Below, in pieces: positions 10,864-21,945 of a DNA stretch of 64,000 nucleotides. This DNA is from Akebia trifoliata (lineage: Eukaryota; Streptophyta; Magnoliopsida; Ranunculales; Lardizabalaceae). The stretch covers positions 4,340,001 to 4,404,000 of the forward strand of contig CM030714.1 of the NCBI GenBank assembly GCA_017979445.1, written 5' to 3'. The stretch's first letter is position 1. Every line of letters starts with the position of its first letter. Made by a program: the position numbers and the translations under genes. A model generated the notes under the pieces. That model was not told where the DNA came from. It ran no database searches and saw only the letters and a program-made list of their open reading frames with translations.

Positions 10864-13355
10864 CTAGAAGCATTGGTTGCCCAGTTGACGTTTTTGTGGA
10901 TTTTGAGTGAAAATTTTGATTAAGTAAAAAATTGATATTGTCCAAAAGAATCCAACTGGAAATCCTACCCATGCGCCTTCCCACAAAAACCATGGCTCCT
11001 CCTCCTCCTCCTCCTTCTTCGCTGTATAACTTGGTGGACTCAGTGTGTGACATGGAACCTGAATTTGTTTCCCACACAACCCCTTGTTGTTAGCATAAGA
11101 ATTGAGATCGATCATTGTATCCATTTGGCTACCCTCCGGAATCTGACCCTCAAGTTCATTATTGCTTACATCCAATTTAGTAAGTTGTTTCATATTTTTG
11201 AATGTTTGTGGAATTATACCGTAAAGCTTGTTATGTGACAAGTCTAAACTCTCAAGATTTTCAAATCCTCCAAAACTCGCAGGGATGCCACTGAAGAGTT
11301 TGTTATATGAAATATTGAGTGATTTAAGACCTCTAAGACAACCTAAAGATGATGGGATCTCGCCCGACAATTGATTTCTTGACAAGTCTAGCAACTTGTA
11401 TATATATAGGTCATCACTAGAGAGACTTTGAACCATGCTCTTCCACTGTACTTTTGTGCTACTTCCTCTATGTTTTGGCAAGATACACATTGGAGTACGA
11501 AAAACATCAATCATCCCTGTGAGATTTCCAAACATCTGTGGGATTTCTCCATTGAGATTGTTGTTGGAAAGGTCGAGGATTTGAAGATTAGTTAGATTGG
11601 ATAAAAGATGGGGGATTGACCCGTGGAAGTGATTTCCCCTTAAGATTAGAACTTTTAATCTTGATAATCGAGAGAGGAAGTTTGGTACCTCACCAGAAAT
11701 TTCATTGTCACGGAGATCAAGGTATATTAGGTTTTCCATTGTAGAAAAAGTCTCTGGTAAATGGCCTGAGAATCTATTTTCTCCAAACCCGAGTGTACGT
11801 ACATTCTTTCCAAAGTTCACTGGAACTTCTCCAAAGAATTTATTGGAGGATAGGTCAACGCACAACAAAGAAGGGAATTTAGGAATTTTGTCACCTGAAA
11901 AGTTGTTCTTAGACAAGTCTAGTCGTTCTAAGTTGTGCAACCTTGTCATGGAATGTGGCAATGAACCAGAAAAATTATTTTGATCTAGCCATAGGGTTCG
12001 AAGATTGGTCGCATAGTCGATGTTCTTCGGAAGTTGGCCAATAAAATTGTTGTTTGAAAGATCAATCATTTCCAAGTTAGGTTTGAAAAGACGAGGAGGG
12101 AGGGAACCTGTGAGATTATTGTTGTTGAGATAAATGTTCGAGAGATTGAAATCAAGAAGCCATTGAGGGATTGTCCCTTCTAATTCATTGCCACTTAGAT
12201 CCAATGAAGAAAGATCTTTCTGGTTGGACAGCCAACTGGGAAAGTTTCCGCTGATGCCGCAGGATCCCAAGTGTAATCCTTTCAACAAAAATTTGGGATT
12301 GATCTTCAAGTTGCCACTCAAATTAAGTTTGTTTCCTCCAAGATGCAATTGTTCCAATCCCTCAATTTCAAACAGCTCCACCGGGATCCCTCCTGTAAAA
12401 AAGTAAAATTATTTGTTAAATCAAGGATTGGATTTCCAAGTTAATAATGAGTTACTGAAATTTTACCTGATAAGTTGTTGTCACTGAGGTCCAGATGAAG
12501 AAGGTTGGGCAAGTTGCCAATTTCAATTGGAATATTTGATGAAAGAGAATTGTTTTGAAGCTTCAAGGACTGTAGATCCCTTAGATTCTGCCAAATTGAG
12601 CTTGGGATTCCATCTGTGATTCCATTGCTACTGAGATCCAAATCAACGAGCTTCGACAAGTTGCCAAGTGATGTCGGGATTCCGCCAGAAAAATCATTAT
12701 TATGGAGCTCCAAATTCTGCAATTGATTGAGGTTTCCGATCTCCGTAGGGATCTTTCCAGATAGATGGTTGTAAGACACAACCAACTCTCTCAAGCTTAA
12801 AAGATGTCCCACTTCACTAGTCAAGTTTCCACTTAGAAAATTTGAACCCAGATTAAGAAATTTTAGATTTCTAAGACCAAATATTTGAGAAGGAATAGAG
12901 CCATTAAATCTATTAAAACCCAAGTCGAGAAAAACCAACCTAGTCAGGTTGAGAAAGCTGTTTGTCGGAATTTCTCCATGCATTCCATTCCCAGATATAT
13001 TCAGATTTGTCAAGCTTCTTATACGAAAGAGTGGTGTCAAAGCTCCAACAGTGGAACTCCTGATAATAGTGGAGAGATCAAGGCTTTCGACTAGTCTTGA
13101 AGAAAGGAGAGTAGAACAGTTTACACGATTCCATCGACAACAATCAGAATTGGAGACCCAAGAGTCCAAATCCAAAGGGTTGTACAAGAAGCTCTTGTCA
13201 TGATTTCCAATTAATATGGATTTGAATTGGAGGAGAGCCTGTTCATGATCCTCAGGGCAGCATAGACATAGACTTGTGAAGAAGAAGAAGAAGAAGAAGA
13301 AGAAGATGAAGAAGTAAGGAGAAGAGCGATGGAGTTGTGGTTGTGACTTGGCCAT
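10864..13355 (-). CDS. LRR receptor-like protein RLP1 (intact)
   Basis: A plasma-membrane LRR receptor-like protein without kinase, the class that pairs with SOBIR1/BAK1-type kinases in immunity or development (family knowledge). The ligand cannot be told. Exon 1 is 12467-13355, exon 2 is 10864-12392, with a 74-nt GT-AG intron; the joined frame is 806 codons including stop. The ATG at 13355 starts MAKSQPQLHRS, followed by a Phe-rich signal peptide (residues 15-27) encoded by a (GAA)n run. Then come the LRR N-cap (CCPEDHEQALLQFKS ... SDCCRW), an LRR array of LxxLxLSxNxLSGxIP type, an island at about 590-630 (after FGNLTGMIDV), four more LRRs, the C-cap (NNKGLCGKQ), an acidic EEEEEE juxtamembrane run, one membrane segment (about 770-790) and a 14-aa tail ending GNQCF. 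No lesion was seen. An upstream in-frame Met at 13535 is less likely because it would bury the signal peptide. Confidence 0.92.
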
Positions 13356-13796
13356 TGATTGATTGCTTTCTATTGATTTACTTTGGCAAGATATGGTGCT
13401 CACCACTCTTGTTACATTTTCTTTAATAGTAAGTGAAGTTGTCTTGTCTTGGATCAATTTCAAAAATTCGTTGGGTAGTTTGAAAGGGTTTTGTTCTTTG
13501 AATTTTTTTTTTTTTTTTTGGCTTGAGATTGGCATTGGTCCCCAGAGTATGTGTTAGGTGTGGGGAAGTCAACAAGAGAGCTTTAAAGTCGTTGTTAAAC
13601 TAATACCACAAGTCAAGCCATAATTCTCTCCTTTGGATAGCTAATGTGGAATTAACGTGGCAGTGTTGATAGAGATTACTTAAGATGAAGAGGCGATGAC
13701 TGAAGATGAAGATGGAGTGGAGGTGGTATTTCCACACATAACTGTGACATTATTTGTTTCTGGCATGGTTGAAATTGAGAGAAGCAGAGTATGCCT
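13356..13796. other. RLP1 upstream region
   Basis: This is the presumed promoter and 5' UTR of RLP1. It contains a T17-18 tract near 13503-13520. GGATAGCTAATGTGGAATTAA and nearby sequence gives no recognisable control element. The motif ACTAATACCACAAGTCAAGC at 13600-13619 is the inverse of sequence at 14042-14062 and 14297-14317 in the LTR-like repeat that follows. Confidence 0.4.
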
Positions 13797-14320
13797 TAGG
13801 GCTCTGATACTATAAAGATCTTACACAAGTATTGAATGTAAAAATGTTTTTTTGTCTTCATTAAGAGTGATCACATTTATACAGGTTTGCTATAGATACA
13901 AATCAGGAACCTAATCTAAATAAGTTAACTAAATATTTACAGAATATTACAAAATAAAGAAGGATATCTGCAGAGTAATTATAGAATATTACACAATAAA
14001 GAAGGAATAAGTCCAGCCATAATTTGGGGAGAGAATTATGGCTTGACTTGTGGTATTGGTTTAACATCAAGATCTTACACAAGTATTGAATGTAAAAATG
14101 TTTTTTTGTCTTCATTAAGAGTGGTCACATTTATACAGGTTTGCTGTATATACAAATCAAGAACCTAATCTAAATAAGTTAACTAAATATTTACAGAATA
14201 TTACAAAATAAAGAAGGATATCTGCAGAGTAATTATAGAATATTACATAATAAAGAAGGAATAAGTCCAGCCATAATTTGGGGAGAGAATTATGGCTTGA
14301 CTTGTGGTATTGGTTTAATA
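13797..14320 (-). repeat. Tandem pair of LTR-like blocks (Copia-type remnant)
   Basis: Two direct copies of about 255 bp (13815-14068 and 14070-14320) start AGATCTTACACAAGTATTGA and end GACTTGTGGTATTGGTTTAA. They are preceded by GGCTCTGATACTATA (13800-13814), which reverse-complemented resembles the initiator-Met tRNA primer-binding site of Copia elements (TATCAGAGC). The most likely reading is a collapsed minus-strand Copia end with a duplicated LTR. No coding remnant is present. Confidence 0.55.
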
Positions 14321-14721
14321 GTCGTTAGATGGCCGTAGTTTCATTATTTATTGAAGCAAGTATTATTCTGTAATTTGAGTCATGTGAGCGTCACTTAAAA
14401 CTCATAAACAGTGTGGCTAAATAGTGACTAACATGTACGGATCATCAGGACCCAACTTGCATTTATCCCCTAATGCACCCAAAAAATGGATACCATGGTA
14501 ATTTAATTTAACAAAAAATAAAAAATAAAAAAAAATCATGAAGCCCTTGAGTGATTAATATGTGATTTAGTATTTTTTATTTGAATTCTAGAGCACTAAA
14601 AACTACATCGTTGACCTGGAAAATTAATTATTTCTTAACAACTCGAATGTGGGTTCCTTGAAATACCCTTAAATTCTACATAAAGACTAAAGGGGGAGGA
14701 ATGGTTATTTTTTCAAGACCT
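14321..14721. other. Intergenic, no gene
   Basis: AT-rich sequence without a convincing ORF. Its right half (from about 14560) is similar to 44125-44260 in the second unit. Confidence 0.5.
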
Positions 14722-14955
14722 TGAGATAAATGTTTGAGAGATTGAAATCAAGAAGTCATTCAGCGATTGTCCCTTTGAATTCATTGTCACTTAGATCCAA
14801 TGAGAAAGTTTCCACTGATGCCACAAGATCCCAAGTATAATCCTTTCAACAAAAAATTGGGATTGATCTTAAGGTTGCCACGCAAATTAAGTTTGTTTCC
14901 TCCAAGATGCAATTGCTCCAATCCCTCAATTTGAAACAACCCCACCAGGATCCCT
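14722..14955 (-). pseudogene. RLP fragment, start of exon 2 (copy A)
   Basis: Minus-strand reading gives FQIEGLEQLHLGGNKLNLRG and KINPNFLLKGLYLGSCGISG, matching residues about 302-345 of RLP1. A deletion follows and then the LLDFNLSNIYL region. It begins with GGATCC and the old intron acceptor region (TTGTAAAAAA), so the exon-2 boundary is still visible. It is about 230 bp, with frameshift and internal loss. The same scrap sits at 44262-44515. Confidence 0.8.
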
Positions 14956-15482
14956 CTTGTAAAAAATATGACTGGATACCACATAAATGTAGAGGACAAA
15001 ATTTTATGAACGAAAAAAAAAAAAAAAAAAACTTGACTAGTTGGATTGCTAAACACTAGACAGGTTGACCTCAAACACAATGATTGTGGTCCTATTGCGC
15101 ATTGGGCCTGCATGTGTGTGCAAGGCCCAATCTCTTTTTCTCTCTCACACTCAAGCAACTAGTAGTGTAGGAAAATTTAAAAGTTGAGCAAAAGTCTTAT
15201 ATTTATCCAATGTGGGATTAAATATTTATAGAGCTATCTCTAACACTTAAAGAGAAATTTTTTTTGACTTTTCAATTATCACAAACAAGGAAAATGTTCT
15301 ATTAACTAAGGTTTTACTAAAAATGGAAAAACCTTACACCAACCACACTCTAAGAGAAAATAAAGTCTTGAGTTCAAATTTTTTCCGAACAAAATTCAAT
15401 AAATAATATTAACTATGAAACCTACAACATATACGATTTAAAGAGTAGGATTTGTTGGCTCTACAATGCATTAAACGGAATT
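14956..15482. other. Intergenic, shared with unit 2
   Basis: No gene. An A-rich run occurs at 15014-15031. The block matches 44520-45060 (for example CTTATATTTATCCAATGTGG against the same phrase at 44760), so it belongs to the duplicated unit. Confidence 0.5.
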
Positions 15483-15956
15483 TTATTTTGAACCATACCG
15501 AATCGATTCACACCCAAATGCATTAATGGGGAGTTGTTGTGATTTGGACATGGATGGGTGTTTGTCTCTGCTTTGGCAAGAGATCCACATATAGTCCTCA
15601 CCACTCCTATACATTTTATTTTGAACCATACCGATTCGATTCACACCCAAATGCACTAATAGAAGGTCAATGGGGAGTTGTAGAAATTTGGACATGGATG
15701 AGTGTTTGTCTCTGCTTTGGCAAGAGAGGCTACAACTTTCACATCTCCACATATAGTCCTCACCACTCCTATACATTTTATTTTGAATCATACCGAATCG
15801 ATTCACACCCAAATGCACTAATAGAAGGTCAATGAAGGAGTTGTTGTGATTTGGACATGGATGGGTGTTTTTCTCTGCTTTGACAAGAGATGTTACAACT
15901 TCCACATCTTCACATATAGTCCTCACCACTCCTATACATTTTAAAATCCCCCCCAC
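15483..15956 (-). repeat. Tandem array of RLP 5'-end remnants
   Basis: Three imperfect units of about 130-180 bp each hold GGACATGGATGGGTGTTT, CTCTGCTTTGGCAAGAGA, CACATATAGTCCTCACCAC and CGATTCACACCCAAATGCA. The order matches the start-codon region and 5' flank of the RLP genes (compare 58570-58680: GGCCATGGATTGATTGATGG, TTTGGCAAGAGAGGATACA). The second unit has one such remnant (45060-45215), so the array expanded only here. Confidence 0.6.
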
Positions 15957-16971
15957 CCCCCATAATTAATATTTATAATTATAAAAGAGAGATGTTATTG
16001 GCACCCCAATTTTTACTTATAGTACCCCAATTTCTTAAATTGTTTATCACACCCTATCAAAGAATAAAACACACCATTCAAACATTACAAAAGTTTGGTT
16101 CACGTTATTACCTCAACATTAGAGTTTATAAGTAGGATTGGGCTCACATAAAATCTTAAATCTAAGAGAGAGAATCACGAACCCACCGAATTTTGGTTGG
16201 GTTTGGCGAACCAAAACATTAAGTTAGACAAACAATTTATTATATGTTTTTCATTGTTCATATTTTAAATTTAAATTTTTTTGTAGAGGGTAAAATCGGG
16301 ATTAGACACAACGTAAATAAGGCGAATATTGATCACATGTCAAATTTAATGCGTATCTTGAGATTTTGATTAATCTATTTTGAATTTGATTTTATTTGTA
16401 ATCTTATCCAGAAATAGAAAGTTTCCTAATTGATTGGGGAGTATCTATTTTTAGATAATGATATATTTAGTAAAGAATCCTATATGATTTGTCTTTCCTT
16501 TTTAAGGTTTGACTTTTGTATTTGTATAAAGAAAACTTCTAGGTAAAAACAAGAAAGGAAAAAAAAATAGAGAAGGCTAGATTTTGTAGACCTTGTGTTT
16601 TGTCTTCTCTCCATTTTTCCCTTTTTTTTATATTATATTTTCTATATGATTTTTTATCGTTTATGTGCATTAAGAACAATGAAGATCATATTGAAGGTAA
16701 ATCTTGAGGAATCGACGACATCCAAAATTTTACTTCTGTAATTTTATTATTTTATTTATATTTAAGTTGAAATTTTTGACATCCTAATTGTATGTATAAC
16801 TTGTACACTTGAATTATATATATACGCACAAGTAAATCAAGCAAACGAACATTTATAAAAAACCAAAACAAACGATATACAAAATCAAAACAAACCAAGA
16901 AACGAATTATATCTACCTAAACCTCTAAACCAAGTTCATTCTAGAGTGGTGAACCACGAACCCAAATTTAA
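15957..16971. other. Intergenic spacer, shared with unit 2
   Basis: No gene. It matches 45240-46270 (for example AATCTTGAGGAATCGACGAC and ATTTGTCTTTCCTTTTTA). A C-rich run lies at 15947-15960. Confidence 0.5.
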
Positions 16972-17848
16972 ATTGAGTGAATCAACAAACCAAGTAATAT
17001 ATATATATATATGAACCATTGATAGCTCTGGATCAAGTATAATCCAATTTAATTCCGTTACCTGAAGCCTCTAATAGTTTGACTTGTTTATTTTTTCCTA
17101 CTAGGATGGAAGCCATGGAGTTAATGGAGCTAGTACCATGATTTTAAATCTCGTCTGAGACCAAGATGACTTGTCCTATTTGTCTTAGTACCGGTCACGA
17201 ATGAGACAAGTTGATAAATTGTCTCAAACCTGATGTGTTTCTCAAAGGTCAATCCATTGTGTCATTTTTGAACGAGATGACTTGGTCTTGTTCATGGATG
17301 AGAAGTCAAAATGAGTTTTATAACCATAGGAGTAGACACTACTGTGAGAGCTCTTATAGCTTCCGTAATGTACATATAAGTGGGTTTGTTAGCATCAGAC
17401 CCACTAAGTTTAATTAATCAAATATCTCCAATGAACTTGTTAAAATGTGTGTTCAACATGTAAGAAGTTAGAAATTATGTTAATTGTGACCAGCCTTTTG
17501 TTTAAACCTCATAAATATCAATTCAACTGATTTTTATTAAAAAAAAAATGTTAAACTTAAAATTTACCATGTACATTGGAGATGAAACATGATTTTAAAT
17601 TTCTTCCGAGATCGAGATAACTTGCTTAAGTCATCTTGATCTCGTTCAACAATGATACAAATATGCAAGGGGTTTCAACATTCACATCATCTCACGAGAT
17701 AAAAGAGATGTCTCAAACGATATTTTGAAAATCTCAACAGAGTAAACTAAAATTTTGATTAAAATACATTTTTATTCGAATTTAAATGTTTATTATATAA
17801 CTAAAACATTATTATGACTAAATATTTTCTTCTATATATATATATTTG
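16972..17848. repeat. Upstream spacer of the unknown gene, copy A
   Basis: The same spacer recurs at 19049-20308 and 46280-47650. It starts GAGTGAATCAACAAACCAAG, then (TA)n, then GAACCATTGATAGCTCTGG. In this copy the (TA)n at 16998-17012 is uninterrupted (empty site). The block CATGATTTTAAATCTCG...TTTTAAAACCATAGG (about 17139-17330) looks like an older member of the CATGG-ended MITE family found at 46534 and 55506. Confidence 0.65.
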
Positions 17849-18242
17849 GACGGTTCAGCAGCCTTAAAGTTTGCCAAGTTTGGTGCCAAACATTTTTCAA
17901 AATATGGGTTAGAAACTTTGGAACGAGCTGATTTTTTGTGAGGATGATCTCTATGATGAGGGGATCATCCTCACAAAAAATCAGCCTATTACAAAACTTC
18001 TAACCCCATCAAAAGTGATTTACAAAAATTGGACGGTCCACGATTCTTCAACTTGTAAACTAGGGTTAAAAGTTTCAAAATGAGTCTGATTTTTTGTGAG
18101 AATGATCTCTACGATCTCTTCACCGTAGAGATCATCCTCACAAAAAATCAGCCTATTCCAAAACTTCTAACCCCATCAAAAGTGATTTACAAAAAATGTT
18201 TGACACCAAACTTGGCAAACTTTAGGGCTGCTGAACCGCTCC
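17849..18242. mobile_element. Foldback element E3
   Basis: Ends are GGACGGTTCAGCAGCCTTAA and the inverted AGGGCTGCTGAACCGCTCC. (TA)n lies on both sides. Inside are two palindromic arms (TTTTTTGTGAGGATGATCTC and complement) around a centre with AAAATTGGACGGTCCACGAT. Confidence 0.75.
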
Positions 18243-18255
18243 TTATATATATATA

Positions 18256-18488
18256 GGGTCCCGTTCAGCAACAAACATTTTGACAAACATTTTGGCAAAA
18301 CATTTTTCAAAACATGGGTTAGAGGTTTTGGAATGGGCTGATTTTTGGTGAGGATGATCTCTATATATATAGGGTCCCGTTCAGCAATAAACATTTTGGC
18401 AAAACATTTTTCAAAACATGGGTTAGAGGTTTTGGAATGGGCTGATTTTTGGTGAGGATGATCTCTAGTTTGTTGCTGAACATTTCCC
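18256..18488. mobile_element. Foldback element E4, rearranged or nested half copies
   Basis: One left half (18256-18360, GGGTCCCGTTCAGCAACAAA) breaks off in a short TA run. A second left half of the same subfamily (18372-18472) follows and is closed by the inverted end TTGTTGCTGAACATTTCCC. The complete relative is E1. Confidence 0.65.
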
Positions 18489-18500
18489 ATATATATATAT

Positions 18501-18887
18501 GTGACAGTTCGACATCCCTAAAGTTTGCCTAGTTTGGTGCCAAACATTTTTCAAAATATGGGTTAGAAGCTTTGGAGTGAGCTGATTTTTTGTGTGGATG
18601 ATCTCTATGATGAGGAGATCATCCTCACCAAAAATCAGCCTATTCCAAAACTTCTAACCCCATCAAAAGTGATTTACAAAAATTGGATGGTTCACGATTC
18701 TTCAACTTGTAAACTAGGGTTAGAAGTTTTAAAATGAATTGATTTTTTGTGAGGATGATCTCTTCACCGTAGAGATCATCCTCACAAAAAATCAGCCTAT
18801 TCCAAAACTTCTAACCCCATCAAAAGTAATTTACAAAAAATGTTTGGCACCAAACTTGGTAAACTTTAGGGCTGTCGAACCGCTCCC
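18501..18887. mobile_element. Foldback element E5
   Basis: Ends GTGACAGTTCGACATCCCTA and GGGCTGTCGAACCGCTCCC are inverted repeats, with TA tracts outside. Internal layout is as in E3. Confidence 0.75.
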
Positions 18888-18901
18888 ATACATATATATA
18901 T

Positions 18902-19048
18902 GGGGACGGTTCAGCAGCCCTAAAGTTTGTCAAGTTTGGTGCCAAACATTTTTCAAAATATGGGTTAGAAACTTTGGAATGAGTTGATTTTTTGTGAGGA
19001 TGATCTCTATGATGAGGAGATCATCCTCACAAAAAATTAGCCTATTCT
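18902..19048. mobile_element. Foldback element E6, truncated at a duplication breakpoint
   Basis: The left end GGGGACGGTTCAGCAGCCCT and one hairpin arm are present. The element stops at about 19048, where the sequence switches to the start of a second spacer copy (AGTTGAGTGAATCAACAAAC). Confidence 0.7.
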
Positions 19049-20661
19049 AAGTTGAGTGAATCAACAAACCAAGTAATATATTATATATATATATATATAT
19101 AGGGTAGCGTTATTTGGCCAACAATTTGGCAAAACATTTTGGCAAACACATTTTTCAAAACATGGGTTAGAGGTCTTGGAATGGGCTGATTTTTGATGAG
19201 GATGATCTCTCGGTGAGGAGATCATCATCACCAAAAATCAGCCCATTCCAAAACTTCTAACCCCATCAAAAATGATTTACAAAAAATGGACGGTTCACGA
19301 TTTTTCAACTTGTAAACTGGGGCTAGAAGTTTTGGAATGAGCTGATTTTTGGTGAGGATGATCTCCTCACCGTAGAGATCATCCTCACCAAAAATCAGCC
19401 CATTCCAAGACCTCTAACCCATGTTTTGAAAAAGTGTTTGCCAAAATGTTTGCCAAACTGTTGGCCAAATAACGGGACCCATATATATATATATATATGA
19501 ACCATTGCTAGCTCTGGATCAAGTATAATCCAATTTAATTCCGTTACCCGAAGCCTCTAATAGTTTGACTTGTTTTATTTTTTCCTACTAAGATGGAAGC
19601 CATGGAGTTAATGGAGCTAGTACCATGATTTTAAATCTCGTCTGAGACCAAGATGACTTGTCCTATTTGTCTCAGTACTAGTTAGGAATAAGACAAGTTG
19701 ACAAATCGTCTCAAACCTGATGTGTTTCTCAAAGGTCAATCCATTGTGTCATTTTTGAACGAGATGACTTGGTCTTGTTCATGGATGAGAAGTCAAAATG
19801 AGTTTTAAAACCATAGGAGTAGACACTACTGTGAGAGCTCTTATAGCTTCCGTAATGTACATATAAGTGGGTCTGTTAGCATCAGACCCACTAAGTTTAA
19901 CTAATCATATATCTCCAATGAACTTGTTAAAATGTGTGTTCGACATGTAAGAAGTTAGAAATTATGTTAATTGTGACCAGCCTCTTGTTAAACCTCATAA
20001 ATATTCAATTCAACTAATTTTTATTAAAAAAAAATGTTAAACTTAACATTTAACATGTACATTCTTTCGAGATCGAGATGACTCGCTTAAGTCATCTCGA
20101 TCTTGTTCAACAATGATACAAATATTCAAGGTGTTTCAACATTCACATCATCTCACGAGATAAAAGAGATGTCTTAAACGATATTTTGAAAATCTTGACA
20201 GAGTAAACTGAAATTTTGATTAAAAACATTTTTTTTTTTCGAATTTAAATGTTATTATATAAATAAAACATTATTTTATAACTAAATATTTTCTTCTATA
20301 TCTTATTTTATTAAAAAATTATATATATATAAATCAATCAATGTAAATCGAGTCAAATGAATTGTGTCGTTGACTCATCCGAAACAACTCGGTCTTTTCT
20401 ATGAACGAGAAGAGACGACGAACCGAGTATTGAAATCATGAGAGGAGAACAAGTTTGTTTGTTTGTAGTTACCAATTACTACGTGTGTTAAAGGCGACAC
20501 CTCTTAACATCTCCATAGCCCATAGGAGATGCTCTTTGTTGCAAGCTTTTTCTGCGAAAGTGTGAAGCTGCAAATCCCTCTAAAAACCTTCGAAGAAGCC
20601 CTAAAATCCCAATCGAATTTAGGGTTTTAGTTCAAAATATCTTCACCATCTTCACTCGTCC
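19049..20661. repeat. Upstream spacer of the unknown gene, copy B
   Basis: Second copy of the spacer, running into gene copy 2. It is split by foldback E7 (19102-19480). Between 20340 and 20661 it holds the 5' flank of the gene, including CATCTCCATAGCCCATAGGA and an AGGGTTTTAGTTCAAAATAT stretch conserved before all three copies, probably the promoter/5' UTR. Confidence 0.65.
19102..19480. mobile_element. Foldback element E7 with visible empty site
   Basis: Ends are GGGTAGCGTTATTTGGCCAA and the inverted TTGGCCAAATAACGGGACCC. It sits inside a (TA)n tract that is uninterrupted at the paralogous sites 16998-17012 and about 46308-46316. Length is 379 bp. Arms contain GATTTTTGATGAGGATGATC and complement. 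Confidence 0.85.
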
Positions 20662-21482
20662 TTGCCTCTCCTGCAATCTCCTCCAACCCGATCACTGCCT
20701 CTCCCATTCTCCCAATCTCTCTCTCTCTCTCTCTTTTTTTTTTTTCCAAGAAACCCCATAATTTTATTCAGAAAACCCCCCATCAGAATTCCCAAAAAAT
20801 CGATTTCCATCTCATCTTGTTCTGTCCCAAAAGCACTTCCTTTGACAGAGCAAGAAATCCTCCAATCTATCACTGAATCTGATGGAGACAAAGAGAAGAA
20901 GAGCCTACCTGGCATTCCAATTTACGAGAACGACATGGCTCGACTGAATTTGATAGGAGATGTTTCTTTCGAGCAAGCTTTGACTGCTGCTGCTGCTGAT
21001 GGAGGTGTAGCTGCGGACGAACACATTGTGTCCGGCATTTCTACTATGGTGGTGGAGACGGTTTTCCGGGGCCCATTGGACGAGCACAGCGCAGTCTCAA
21101 CTAGATTGGTGAGTTAAATTTTACACCTTTGCGGTTACCCATTGAAGAAAATTAGTTTTTATTTATTATTATTATTATTTATTTATTAATGTGTTTGTGT
21201 TTCAAATGGTAATTTGCTTAAATTTCCATGTTGGTTGAGACAATACCATTTCATAATTTTCTGGTGACCCATTGAAGAAAAAATAGTTATTTGATTTGTA
21301 TTTATGTTTCAAATGGTAATTTGCTTAAATTTCAATGTTGGGTGAGACGAACCATTTCATAATTTTTTTGTTACACATTGAAGAAAAAATGGTTATTTAA
21401 ATGTATTTGCGTTTCAAATGGTAATTTGCTTAAATTTCGAAGTTGGTTGAGATGAACAATTTCATAAAAAAAAATTGGTGAA

Positions 21483-21945
21483 TAAAAAAGCTTTATTTAC
21501 AGGCGAGCTGACCTAAAACCCCAAAGAAGGAACAAAGCAAACCAACAGAGAACAAGGAACAAAAACTACCCATACGATTACAACCGCAATCCCAGCTCCC
21601 CAAGTGGTCTTCAAAAAATTTCCCTCTTGCTTCAATGAACACTGAGCTCCAATGAAACAAAAGACCTAGAATGTTGATGATAACCTCATGGACTTCTTGC
21701 TCCTTATTCTTGAACACCTTAGCATTTCTTTCACGCTACAAGCCCCAACAAATGGCAAAGGGTAGGATGGACCATAACTTTCTTTTGAAGGGTGGAAGCC
21801 CCCCTCCCCTCCCCGTGACCAACACTAAAAAATGCTCCAAAGCATCCTTGGAATTTGCTCCACAACTCCAAACAAACTGAAAAAAAAAATGAGATCAAAG
21901 CAAGGAAGCAGTCGCACAATGGAGAAGGACGTGGCTCACAGATTT
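21483..21945 (-). mobile_element. 5'-truncated LINE tail in intron 1, copy 2
   Basis: Orthologous to the insertion at 6123-6590, with the same edges. The minus-strand reading contains FKNKEQEVHEVIINILGLLF and LELWSKFQ-like pieces. Confidence 0.6.

Noticed and set aside
13363..13557. Longer RLP1 N-terminus starting at the Met at 13535
   Set aside because: It would place about 60 Lys/Asn-rich residues before a clear signal peptide; RLP2 has unrelated sequence there.
13797..14320. Calling a complete Copia retrotransposon here
   Set aside because: Only LTR-like blocks and a primer-site-like motif are present; no gag/pol remnant between them.
17211..17417. Short ORF in the spacer upstream of the gene
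   Set aside because: Not conserved as a frame in the paralogous spacers at 19700 and 47030.
18176..19030. ORFs across foldback elements (18176-18490, 18739-18987, 34472-34657)
   Set aside because: They are translations of the palindromic repeats; the same peptide recurs in every copy without start or domain.
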